Of a stretch of 24,469 nucleotides of DNA, positions 11,086 to 21,402 are shown in pieces (position 1 is the first letter of the stretch; each line of letters opens with the position of its first letter). Source of the DNA: Pigoraptor chileana (Eukaryota; Opisthokonta; Filasterea); NCBI GenBank assembly GCA_943704495.1, contig CALSCR010002025.1, positions 1-24,469 of the forward strand, read 5' to 3'. Below the pieces are notes generated by a model, which saw nothing but the letters and a program-made list of their open reading frames with translations, did not search any database and was not told the origin of the DNA. The translations under genes were made by a program, and so were the position numbers.

Positions 11086-12609
11086 TCATTCCGGGAGAGC
11101 AACGACAGATCCGCCATTGTACGACACTGCGACGCGACCGTCGTGTGCACCGCGGCCCACAACAAGCATTGCAGCCTTGTTTGCAATCGCACGCCCGACT
11201 GTCCGCAATGATTCCTTCAGTGACGAGGGGACTGCGGGGGCAGCGGTTCCCATAGCAACATCTGCAGCGACGTCCATTGCAGCAGAGTCGGCATTGGGTT
11301 CCATGCCAACCGCAACACCATCAACAGCCTCATTTGACTGCGACGAGTTGGTCGACGCAACGACGGTCGTGGTGGACTTTGAGACCGCGCCGGCAACAAC
11401 GGGTGGAAAGAGGGGTGCGTCTGTCATCGATTGCAGTGTGGCCGCATTAGAGTCGTCAATTTGCTTCAGTGTGCGCACGCGATACATGTGTGCACCTCCG
11501 TCGACAGCGCGGCTCGCACCGACACCGTCGACAACCCTCCCGCTTCCCGCAGACACGGACGCCGATCCTCCGCCAATGGGTGTCTGCATTCCTTGCAGCG
11601 GTGCATAAAAGACCGAGAAGGAGAGCAGCACCACCATCAGGCACACACCCGTCGACATGGATGTCCCCAACACGGCGTTCTTGCCCGCCGAAGACGACGG
11701 AGTGAGAAGGCTTTGCAGCTTCCTAAGCTCCTTTACAAGCGTCCGATTGTCATCCTCGAGCTTGCGCACCTTTGTCTTAAGTTCGACGTTCACCGTGTTG
11801 TGCATCTCAATCCGCTGCTCAAGCCCAGACACATAATCCTTCTTACGGCGGCGGCTTTCCTGGGCAGAGATCTTATTCCTGACCTTTCGACGGAGCTTCT
11901 TCAGCGATCGCTCCTCGGCCTTTGTGAGGTGCGTGTCCATCGGGACGTCAATCTTCTCTTGTCGCATACCCTCGCGTTCCTCCGGCGTCAACGACTGCAG
12001 AAAGTCGCGGAGTGTCTTCATGGGACCACTGCGACCCCGCCGAGACCCATCTGCAGGGCCGTCAGAGTCGTCGCCATCGCCATCCGACATGCTGTTGTCG
12101 TTGTTGTCCGACGACATGTGCTGCATCTCCTCCTTGTTGTCGTCCATGGCGCTCTCGTACTGTGCGCAGACGGCGTCCACAACACGGGGGATGGTAATGT
12201 CCACGTCCTCAAATGAGGGCACATCGGCACCATCGTCAGAAATGATCTTCTGGATCAGGGCATCGTCTACCGACGCCTCAGACGACGATGGCGAAGTTGC
12301 GTAAAAGGAAAGCTCGTCGGACAGCGGGGAGACTGATTCAAATCGGTTCGGAGCAGCAAAAGATGCACCATACGCAGGCGGCGCATTCGCCCACCACGGA
12401 TGCAGTCCAAAGTCCTGAACCGACTGACCCGAGAGAATGTCAGCAATTGCCGCCAACTCGGCGTCGGATGACACAGACACGCTAGAGTCCGGAGAGAGCG
12501 ATGCCTCGCTGCGCCGGTGATGACGAGCCTCGGGTACACGCGCCACTGTCGAATTTGTCTCTGCGACGAGGTTGCGCAGTTCGCGCTTGATCGCATGAAC
12601 AGACGCCAT
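11086..12609 (-). CDS. CREB3/OASIS-like membrane-tethered bZIP transcription factor
   Basis: One uninterrupted frame of 507 residues starting MASVHAIKRE. The order is: an acidic Ser/Asp-rich N-terminal half (likely activation region), a pre-basic block (about 210-230), basic region KVRNKISAQESRRRKKDY at about 242-259, leucine zipper to about 302, one hydrophobic segment at about 318-338 (CLMVVLLSFSVFYAPL), and a 170-residue tail expected in the ER lumen. The KLRRKVRNKISAQESRRRKKDYVSGLE run, kept here in parts, is the CREB3 signature, closer than plant bZIP17/28. Family members are ER-anchored and released by S1P/S2P cleavage in the Golgi to induce secretory or stress genes. No clear RxxL S1P site was found after the membrane segment. 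A TCTACAG sequence just upstream of the ATG could be a 5'UTR acceptor, and GTAAGT eight bases later could instead be a donor, so the extreme N-terminus is less certain. Confidence 0.88.
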   Translation of the reverse strand: MASVHAIKRELRNLVAETNSTVARVPEARHHRRSEASLSPDSSVSVSSDAELAAIADILSGQSVQDFGLHPWWANAPPAYGASFAAPNRFESVSPLSDELSFYATSPSSSEASVDDALIQKIISDDGADVPSFEDVDITIPRVVDAVCAQYESAMDDNKEEMQHMSSDNNDNSMSDGDGDDSDGPADGSRRGRSGPMKTLRDFLQSLTPEEREGMRQEKIDVPMDTHLTKAEERSLKKLRRKVRNKISAQESRRRKKDYVSGLEQRIEMHNTVNVELKTKVRKLEDDNRTLVKELRKLQSLLTPSSSAGKNAVLGTSMSTGVCLMVVLLSFSVFYAPLQGMQTPIGGGSASVSAGSGRVVDGVGASRAVDGGAHMYRVRTLKQIDDSNAATLQSMTDAPLFPPVVAGAVSKSTTTVVASTNSSQSNEAVDGVAVGMEPNADSAAMDVAADVAMGTAAPAVPSSLKESLRTVGRAIANKAAMLVVGRGAHDGRVAVSYNGGSVVALPE

Positions 12610-13146
12610 TTGTTCAAAGTGTGACTTACCGACCTGTAGATAGTAAGGTCGCACAACACAACAAAGTGCGAGTGCACTTTTGGTTGAGGAAGCGCGTCAA
12701 AAAAAAACAGGAGTCCACCGGACCTTTTCTTCCTCAATACTGATACTTTACAAGTTCATCTGCATCTCGTAAATTTCAATTCTTAGATCGTGCAACTGTA
12801 GCACGGTATGTTTGCAAAGACACAGAATGTGAGAGCGAGAAAGAGAGAGAGTGTGTGTGTGTGAGCTTGCGTGTGTGTGCTGTTACAGTTTTGGGTGCGG
12901 TCCTCGTCTTATGTTCCGATAAGCAGACAAGCGGCCACAGAAACCACCCGTCTACCACAATAGAATTGATATCCATAATATATCACCTATCTTACTATAA
13001 AAACCTCGCACTTTATCCACCTCTGTAGTAAATGTATTGGCGAGTGGCAGGAATCTACTAAATGTGCTGGCATTTCAAAGCGGTCACGAGGGCACAAAAA
13101 CTGGCCACGTCCCCAAATTCCGCCGCTGACATTTTCAATACACCGC

Positions 13147-13186
13147 CATAGTGAAGCGAGTCACTATGCACTAACTATGGACTCGC
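13147..13186. repeat. Overlapping short inverted repeats
   Basis: CATAGTGA (13147-13154) and TCACTATG (13161-13168) form a perfect 8-base palindrome around a 6-base spacer. GCGAGTC (13156-13162) and GACTCGC (13180-13186) form a second 7-base pair overlapping it. They could form alternative hairpins or a paired binding site. Confidence 0.6.
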
Positions 13187-13191
13187 GCGGC

Positions 13192-13203
13192 TGACGTGGC
13201 AGC
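13192..13203 (+). promoter_or_regulatory. UPRE-like motif (TGACGTGG core)
   Basis: TGACGTGGCAGC contains the TGACGTG(G/A) core bound by XBP1/ATF6/CREB3-type bZIP factors. It lies 583 bases upstream of the CREB3-like start codon and 807 bases upstream of the cyclase start codon, so it could serve either gene, including feedback on the bZIP gene itself. Single site, unsupported by experiment. Confidence 0.4.
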
Positions 13204-14009
13204 AGTCGCGCCTATGCTACTATAAGCCACATTACACTAATTATTTGATGATTATTCATTAGTAGACTTTCATCTATATATGTAATAACGTATCCATCCA
13301 TTTTTGGAATTTGTGATGTCACGGGGGACACATGGGTAACTTTTATAGAACATACGAAATCTCGGTTATTTATACGCGAGAACTCGGTTATTTTGACTTT
13401 CCGCGAGATGGTTTTTTGCAGTTTCAAAGTTTAAAAAAAAAAACCAAAGCACAAAATAATCCTCATTTTCCATACATTTTCGATACAAAGTTGGACTGCG
13501 CCAATAATGGCAGAACAAACGGTGTCGGCTAATCCGTGCTGTGATTGGTGTAAAAGTGGTCGCCGTTGCAGCCACTGTTCTCCAGGAATCTACTTAATCC
13601 GTTCGTGCAGTCACTGCACGCGCTGCACGCACTGCGAATGGCCGCACCGCCGACTCAATTCCACTGCCAATTACGCGCCGTCCGCACAGTCAATCCAGTG
13701 CGATGGCACCGCCCCAACACGTCCTCAACCCTCGCAACGGTAAGTAGATACGCCGCTCAGTCTGGCCAGCTTTGTTTGGGTGCCATTTAGGGGTGGTGGA
13801 CGGATCACAACTGATGATGCAGCCTGCAGTGAAACGGCAAGGCCCCAGCATGCCTCATGTTGTCAGGAGTAGCAGCAAATCATCCAAAATAATTTATAGG
13901 AAACTTTGTCTCTTTCTGGCAAACTTGAACTCAGAGCACGTTTTCCTAACTGACAGCATCAACTCGTCAGTTGCAGCCCTGATTCAGTTGTACGGCAGAT
14001 ATTTTTGCA

Positions 14010-17000
14010 ATGGCAATGCATTATCAAATGCACGGCGCCGGGGGGGCAGGCCGGCGGCCTCCGGTGTCCTCGGGACTCGCTCAATCGTGTGCGCGCGACT
14101 GGTATGCGACCAGGAGACGCGGATGCGAACCACGGGTTGTCCTTGGTGTGATGGCCGTTGTGGTTGCCGTTTCGTTCCTCAGCAGTGCCATCCCCCTGGT
14201 GGCTGCGCAGACGAGACCAATCAACATCGCGCTTGTGGGCACGACGAGTGCTTTGGGAAAGGAGCGTCTTGCAAATGCGCAGCTTGCATTTGCGCATCTC
14301 AACAACAAAACGGACGGCTGGTGGGACGACATACTGCCCAACATTACGTTCAATGTCTTTCAGGTGCAGAATGTAAAATGCAACGAGGCAAGTGCGATCG
14401 CCGCCGCCGAAACGCTGTACCGCACAAAGGCGATAGTGGCGTTCATTGGGCCCGGATGCTCCCCGGGGGCGTCGGCGTCTGACTTCTACCTTAACATCAA
14501 CACCATCCCACACATCTGTTACAGTGCCTCATCCACGGACATGTCCAACAAGGCCAAGTGAGTATGTCAATGTTCAGCCAAGATAAGGAAATGCATAGAG
14601 CATACAATGCACACACCGACAATGCCACGTTCCGCACTCAAAAAAGCACGCGCATGCATGCATGCACAATGCATTCACAAAAGCTAGCTTACGTGCCGTG
14701 CAAAAGACTTACCGAAACAAATCAGAGATCAGCTGCAGACTGCCGGCATCTCGCTCACCCAACTCATTCCCATTCTAATCCGACACTGACCTCGGCGCAG
14801 GTATCCCAACTTCTTCCGCACTGTGCCAAGCAACGGTATAGATGCAACAGGTCTCGCAAAGGTGTGCGTTGCAAAGAACTGGAAACGCGTCGGTCTTCTG
14901 TACTCCGTCGGTGACGTGGGTCAGGGCGCCGCAGACACGTTCAACATTGTCGCCGCTCTCTACAACATCACCATCGTCGTGCAGACATCGATCAGTGACA
15001 CGATTGATCAACTGAGTGCCGTCGAGTTGATCCGTCGCGCTGACGTACGCATTATTCTGGTCATGGGGGTTGGCAGCATAAGTATTCAAAATGTGGGTAT
15101 TGGGCATGGCGTCACGCATTGCAACACAAACCCAACTGCGCACGCACACACTAAACATAAGAGCACATGTTGAGAGCACACACACGCACACACACGCCCA
15201 CACACCCGCCACCTCAAATGCTGGCGCACGGGCACGCGCATCCAGTTCACTCGTGTGATTACACCCTTCCAATACTGACGCACAACCCGCACGAATCAAC
15301 CACTTTTCACAAACATATCGCACGTGCACGAACCATGCGATCGACCACACACACACCCACACACAAACACACACACACATACACACACAAACACACATAC
15401 ACACACACAACAACAACAACAATCGCAGGTGCTTCTCTATGCATCTCGCGTGGGCATGACAAAGCCGGGATATCAGTGGATGGTGACAAGCTCCTTCTTC
15501 AACAGCGCATACTTCATTCGCAATGGCGTCATTGACCAGGGGACCGTCGATCGCTACCTGGGCATGCTCACACTCAAGGAGAATATCCGACTTGGCAGCT
15601 TTTACGATCGCTACATTGACGCATGGAAGAAAGCAGATCCAGCCGTTTATTTCGACAGCGATGGCGACCGCAACAACATCGACTCTGGCCCCGAGGTGTA
15701 CGATGCAGTGCTGGCGTATGCGCTCGCACTCAACATTGTCGTCAATCGCGGCCAAAACGAAACGTACAAGTCTGCCGTCATAACGGAGATCAAGAAGCTC
15801 AGCTTTGAGGGTGCGAGTGGCCCGGTCAGCTTTGACGCCAATCTGGACCGACTCGGCCTGCCATACGAGATATACAACTACCAGCAGAAGATAACGGCTG
15901 ATAACAGTGGATTCAGGACGGTGGGTCGCATCCAGCGCGAGGTACTCACGATGCAGCCAGACGACCAGGTGGTGTGGTATGGGGCATCCCCTAATCCAGC
16001 ACATGATGGCATGTGTCCCATGGAGTGCAATGGCCGGGGAACATGCAGGAGAGACGATCGTGTGTGCATCTGCTACACGAGCTATTCCGGCACAGACTGC
16101 TCACTGTCCAGCCCTGCGATCGCAACCACGTCGCAGTCATCCACAGCCCCCTGTTCGCTGCCAATCAGGTACTCGATCAGCGGCGTCGCACTCAACGAGA
16201 AGATTTCAATCGTCGTTCGCCAGAATGGCAACGGCGCGGAAGTTGTTTCGCCCTTTAATCTCACCGTGATTGAGAATGGACACAATGTATCTGCCACGGG
16301 AGCGCACGTGTCGTATGCCACTGACGACGGCAGCGGAAAGCTAATCTTTTCATTTCTCGGCCGCACGGACACACAATTTCTCGGCCTCATTCTTACCGCT
16401 CCAAATCTTTGCCCTTCTGAGTTTGCGCTTGATGTAACGCGAACCACACCCGCGACGTCGTCGAGCAAGACTGCGGCCGTCATTGGGGGAGCCGTTGGCG
16501 GGGGCGGATCGACCATTCTCGTTGCCATTATCGTCTACGTCCTCTACCGCCGCGCCGCACGTGAGAAAGAACTCGCAAGCGAATCATGGAAGATCAACTT
16601 TGATGAGATTTCAATTTCAAAGAAGGGAAATGCCATCTCCATGTCGCACCTGTCGCTGGCTAGCCACGGATCCCGCGGCAGCAACAGCAAGACAAGCGGT
16701 GGTGGCGCATCAACCGGCGGCTCCAATCTGCATCTCAATCGCGGGTTCGGAGGGCGGCATGTGCAAGTGGGAATGCTGAATGCCGCGTGTGTTGAGGTGC
16801 ATCGCCTCAAACTGGAGCAGATTACTTGCACGCGGCAGCTCCGAGTTGAGATGCACGATGCCACACAGAAGCTGAGGTGAGTGTGTTTTTTAAATCTCAT
16901 CCCTAACCCTAGACTCGTAACCCTAGTCGGTCCACTTCGCACAAGTGGTCTCACGTTGGAGCTCATCTTCCCACGTTCTGTTCATTAATCAGCCCAGTTT

Positions 17001-20000
17001 CGTTTCCTCTCTGTTTCTGCCACTCTACGCTCTGCTGTAACGACACACTCTGTGCACACAATATTTGATGACGAGATTTCATGTGGCTCAACCCCATTTT
17101 TTGCCGTCGTTTTGGCGCATCTGCCGTATCAATAGAAATGTGCACCTCGCCGAGTTTATTGGCATATGCGTCGGTCCGCCCAAGACGGCCATTGTCCTCG
17201 AGCTCAACAACAAGGGCACCGTCGAGGACATTCTGGACAATCCCGTGGGTTAAGTGCCGAAATTGTATGCATGTATGCACGTGTGTGTGAGTGAGTGTGC
17301 ACGTGTATCAGTGCGCCAGTGAGACCATTTAGTACTTTTGTTTATTCGGTAGTTGTCTGCTTATATTCACCATTGCCTGCACTGCCACATTCACACGGGC
17401 ACTCGATGGTGTAATTTCGACAGTCTAGGCATGGATCGTTCCATCTAGACATGTACGCCGTGTACCCAGCTACAAAATCAATCACATACGCATTCTTATG
17501 TATCCTACACTCAATTACCACCGACACCCCGATCTTCTTTGTTTACATTTTATTCCAGGCGATCGAACTCGATAAGCTGTTCAAGATGTCCTTCATTTCG
17601 GATCTCGTGGAAGGCGTCCACTTTCTGCACGGCACGTCCATTGGCTACCACGGATGGCTCAGCACATCAAGCATTGTCGTCAACTCGCGATGGATGCTCA
17701 AAATTCTTCCGTGTTTTCCCCGCCGCATCGCAGCGTCTCTGTACTCTGCGGACACCGCAGATGCGCAGTCGCACGATCTAATCTGGCGGGCGCCCGAATT
17801 GCACAAATCGTCTCCGGATGCGAATGATGTCGCTACAGCAGGGAGGTCGAGTCAGGTGCATGCCGCGACTGATACCACGCCCGCGACATATGGGGGAGGA
17901 GGCGCTCTCGCACCCATTGAGACGTCGGCGGGACAGCGGGGTGACGTGTATTCTGTTGGCATGATAATGAATGCGATATTCACGCGCGAACAGCCGTTTT
18001 CCGACGGCGACATGTCTACCCTCGAGACACTTCAGGCCGTGCGTAAGAGTGCACTGAGGCCCCGGATGGAGGAGAAGGACTGCGAAGGGCTCGCGGATGT
18101 CATACGCGCCTGTTGGAGCGAGGTTCGTGCACACAACTCTGTGGCAGCTACGCATATCTTGCAGTGCGATGGGTGTCTTTTATGTTCCTCTGTCTGTCGC
18201 ACGATGGTATTGGTGTGGATTCAGTATGTCTCAAAAATGGGTGTGAATCGAGCATACACTAGTGGACGGCCTATTCCGTTTGGTGGGCGATGGTGCTGTA
18301 AATGCGCTGCAATACGGATCACCTGTGTGCGTGTGCGTGTGCGTGTGTATATATGTCTTGTATACTAATGATGGGAGTGGATATCTGTTTGGATTCACAC
18401 AATGCAGGATCCTCACGCTCGTCCCAAGATCACCGATGTGAGGGCTCAAATTCGCGCCAAAAACAAGGACTCTGGCAGCGGAAGCGTTGTGGACAAGATG
18501 GCAAAGGTGTGCACTTTGCTAACGGACCTTTTGTTTATCATGTGTAGTACGTGCATGCATATTGTCGTGTGTGTGTCTGTGTATTTTATGTATGATGTAC
18601 TCAGGTACTGCTGCAATGACCATATGTTTCAATCCCTCTGACTCTCACACATGTGTGTGTGTGTATGTGTATGTGTCGTATGGGTTATATTACAATGCCC
18701 CTGCAGATGCTTGAAGCTTACTCGAAGAATTTGGAGCAATTGGTTGCGGAGAGAACCCAACAGCTTGATGAGGAGAAGCAAAAGACGGAGCGCCTCCTCT
18801 ATCGTGAGTTGCATGGCCACTTGTTTGCATCTCTAGATCCCTGTTGTTGCTGCTGCTGTTGTTGAGTTTGCAAATTATATCGCATGTAATGTGGTATAAT
18901 AGTCTGTCACGCCACTATTGTGTCGTCCTCACGGTGTCACTGCGACTCTGTACTTGCTTCATCCCCCGCTGCGACGCGTAGAGTCATTTCACATTCGGTT
19001 GGTTATCGTTTTATTGTCAGCCCAAAATTCACTGCCTCACAATTGTGCTCGTCGCTCTCTGTTCCTCTGTTTGGTTTGCCGGCGCGCAGGCATGCTCCCG
19101 GCAACCGTTGCTAAGGAGCTCATTGCCGGACGCACCATTCTCGCCGAGACATTCGAGCAGGTTACCATCTTCTTCAGGTGGGCTGTCAAATGATTGTGGG
19201 ATGTTACCATTAGAACCCTGAACCGTGTGTCACATTTAATTTAATTTCATCCGTGTGTTTCATTCAAGCGGAGTGTTGAGGCTAAAGCTAGTCTTGCTCC
19301 AATATTATTTTTTTCTTTGCACGCTATGTGATGATCCACATACGCATGCATGCACACTAACACACAAACACACACCCCTCACGCACACGCACACGAACAC
19401 GCACACGCATGCGCAAACACAACACAACACAACACAACACAGTGACATTGTCGGCTTCACGGTCATCGCTGGGCAGAGCACTCCCCTGCAGATCGTGGAC
19501 CTTCTGAACCATCTTTACACGACGTTCGACTCTATCATCGATTCCAGTGACGTATACAAAGTGGAGACAATCGGCGATGCTTACATGGTGTGCAATGGTC
19601 ACAATGCATCGCTGCCACTGACATGGACTTCGTTGTTTTGTTGTTTTTATTGTGAGCATTACAAACTACGCATGTATTAAACTGATATTTTTTTGCTGTT
19701 TTGTGGTGTGTGTGTGTATGTGCAGGTTGCTTCTGGGCTTCCCCTTCGAAATGGAAATCGGCATGCGGGTGAGATCGCGACTATGGCACTCAACCTCCTC
19801 GGCTCAGTGACGCACTTTCGCATTCCCCACATGCAAGACGCGCAACTGCAGCTCCGCATTGGTCTGCATACTGGAGAGGCTGTTGCAGGTGCGTGTGTTT
19901 GTCGTATACTTTTTATACACACATGGTGCATATTTGTGTGCGCGATGTACATAAAATATGTGTATGGGTGTACGTGCCTGCACTCCTATATTATATATAT

Positions 20001-21023
20001 ATATATATATGTGTGTGTGTATTTATAGTAGATGTGTGTGTTTGTGGCAGTTCTTGTTTGCATATGTGTGGGCCGGCTTTAATATATTGCTGTATAAGGG
20101 AGTGCTTTTATGTTCGCGAGTTTCGCTACGGTTGTTTTATTTTACCCTCATTACTTGTGTGTGTGTATGTGTCTGTACTCTCTACCCTTTCAGGCGTCGT
20201 CGGTCTGAAAATGCCCCGTTACTGCCTCTTCGGTGACACTGTGAACACAGCAAGTCGGATGGAATCGAGTGGACATGGTTAGTCCGATGCCTCAATTGAT
20301 AACGAGTTTGTTTGCATCTGGCGAATTGCGTGTGTGTGTGCGCGCGTGTGCGTATTTGTAGATATTTTGCTGCTTGTGTGTGCATGTACTGGTCATGTCA
20401 TGTTGCTGCAATGCCACATGGACGCACACACACACATAGTCACTCATTCACTCATAAATGCGCGTGCACACGACAGCAACCCTAACATGAATTGCTCCTT
20501 TGCAGCCCTTCGCATACACATGAGCAGCGAGACCGAGAAGGTCCTGCGTGTATTGGGCGGATACACAACAGAGTATCGCGGAGAGATCACCGTCAAAGGA
20601 AGGGTACGTCTTTTGGTTTTTAAGCAGTTGTGTCTGGCGCTTCTTAGTTAGTTGTGTAGTAGTTCTAAAAGTTGCGCACAGCACAGTTCTTGAGCCGAAT
20701 GTGCACGTAGAAAGTGCCGTCTTAACTCCGTGGCAATGTTCCCTGACATCGCCTCTCTCGTTCTCCTTTTTGTGTAGTGATTGTAAAGTAGCCTTTGTTT
20801 CCTGCTTTTATTACTCCATTATCTTTCCCGCTGTTTAATTAACTTTTGGTAATCGATGCGCTTCTCCCTGTATATATTACTGTAAATGATCCGCGCCCAC
20901 GCACGCACGCACGCATCCACAGGTGAAATGGCGACATTTTGGCTGACAGGCAAGGAGGGACTGCGCATCGACATGCCTGATCTCAGTCGGCAGATCTCGC
21001 TCTCCCAGCACAACTTCAAGTAG
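14010..21023 (+). CDS. Receptor (particulate) guanylate cyclase, natriuretic-peptide-receptor type
   Basis: Thirteen exons: 14010-14557, 14801-15092, 15429-16876, 17136-17244, 17559-18122, 18408-18506, 18707-18803, 19090-19177, 19443-19587, 19726-19888, 20194-20277, 20506-20607, 20923-21023 (TAG). Phases agree; 1279 residues. A hydrophobic signal sequence (about 43-66) precedes a periplasmic-binding/ANF-receptor ectodomain (about 70-460); then an EGF-like module (about 476-505, six Cys), a membrane span (about 628-652), a kinase homology domain (about 668-1010), a coiled-coil dimerisation exon (1021-1052) and the cyclase domain (about 1070-1250). FFSDIVGFT and ETIGDAYM supply the metal Asp residues, KVETIGD Glu and PRYCLFGD Cys specify GTP, and NTASRMES supplies catalytic Asn and Arg. 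The kinase-like domain has His for the beta3 Lys (VEVHRLK), HGW for HRD and no DFG, so it is a pseudokinase. An alternative start at 14151 would place the signal peptide at the very N-terminus. Product: cGMP at the plasma membrane or cilium. Confidence 0.93.
15093..15428 (+). repeat. CA-rich intron of the receptor cyclase
   Basis: The 336-base intron carries several CA runs (about 15176-15206 and 15350-15410) and a CAA run (15408-15421) directly before the acceptor TCGCAG. The His/Thr-rich extension of the downstream frame into it is an artefact of the repeat. Confidence 0.8.
16901..16926 (+). repeat. Short interstitial telomere-like CCCTAA units
   Basis: CCCTAACCCTAG and, six bases on, AACCCTAG lie inside the cyclase intron 16877-17135. 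They resemble degenerate TTAGGG-type telomere repeats, but three units may be chance or a break-repair scar. Confidence 0.45.
18324..18679 (+). repeat. GT-type microsatellites in cyclase introns
   Basis: A GTGTGC run (18324-18354) lies in the intron before exon 6 (exon 6 is 18408-18506), and a GT/GTAT run (about 18649-18679) in the intron after it. Neither touches coding sequence. Confidence 0.75.
19361..19442 (+). repeat. CA and (CACAA)n repeats at a cyclase acceptor
   Basis: CA-type repeats followed by about five ACACA units run straight into the acceptor CACAG at 19442. Exon 9, encoding DIVGFT, begins at 19443. Confidence 0.8.
19990..20022 (+). repeat. (AT)n-(GT)n compound microsatellite
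   Basis: An AT run followed by a GT run inside the cyclase intron 19889-20193; noncoding. Confidence 0.75.
20278..20505 (+). repeat. Cyclase intron with complementary GT and CA runs
   Basis: A GT/GC run (about 20330-20352) is followed at about 20424-20438 by a CA run, so the transcript could fold on itself inside this 228-base intron. Confidence 0.65.
20608..20922 (+). other. Last intron of the receptor cyclase
   Basis: This 315-base intron is placed by phase: donor GTAC|GTCTTT and acceptor CATCCACAG reconstruct the conserved KGRVR...FWLTG end of the cyclase domain. A GTACGT donor four bases earlier would break the frame. An (ACGC)n run lies just before the acceptor. Nothing else was seen. 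Confidence 0.75.
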
Positions 21024-21219
21024 TCGCCTCGTCTGATGCGACCACCCGTTCCAGCGCCGTCTGCGCATTCCAATCCCCGGCTACTCGGGTTACTTTTCTG
21101 AAAATCAATGCCCGCAGACACGCACACTGGCATGCACACACACAAAGTGTGAGTCGCACGCACGCACAAACCATACTGCGTTTCCTCTGTATTCCCTGAC
21201 ACCTGCAGCTCCTCTGGCC

Positions 21220-21225
21220 AATAAA
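21220..21225 (+). terminator. AATAAA polyadenylation signal of the receptor cyclase
   Basis: A canonical AATAAA lies 197 bases after the cyclase stop codon, followed by T-rich sequence. It precedes the duplicated exon, so the normal transcript would end before that copy. Confidence 0.6.
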
Positions 21226-21402
21226 TGTTTTCGCAACTGTGCTGCCCACTTGTCGAAATGCACACCATTACTACTGTTACGGTGTAACATACAGTTGTAT
21301 GCTTGCTTGAGAGCTGCGCAAGGACAGTCGGCGCATGCTTCTTGATCACGTGGTCATCTGTGTTGATCTCCATAAGGGCATTCTGTGCGACGTACATACG
21401 TC

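Larger units (their letters stand above)
12610..14009. other. Divergent spacer between bZIP and receptor cyclase genes
   Basis: About 1.4 kb with no supported gene. It includes a CT/GT-type repeat patch (about 12826-12882), an AT-richer stretch with TATAAAAA near 12998, overlapping inverted repeats at 13147-13186, a UPRE-like motif at 13192-13203, and an open Cys-rich frame (13507-13739) ending at a consensus donor GTAAGT (13740), which may be a 5' exon of the cyclase transcript. Confidence 0.55.

Noticed and set aside
14775-16004. Minus-strand ORF opposite cyclase exons 2-3
   Set aside because: It runs through the CA-rich intron as CVCVCV and lies antisense to well-supported receptor exons.
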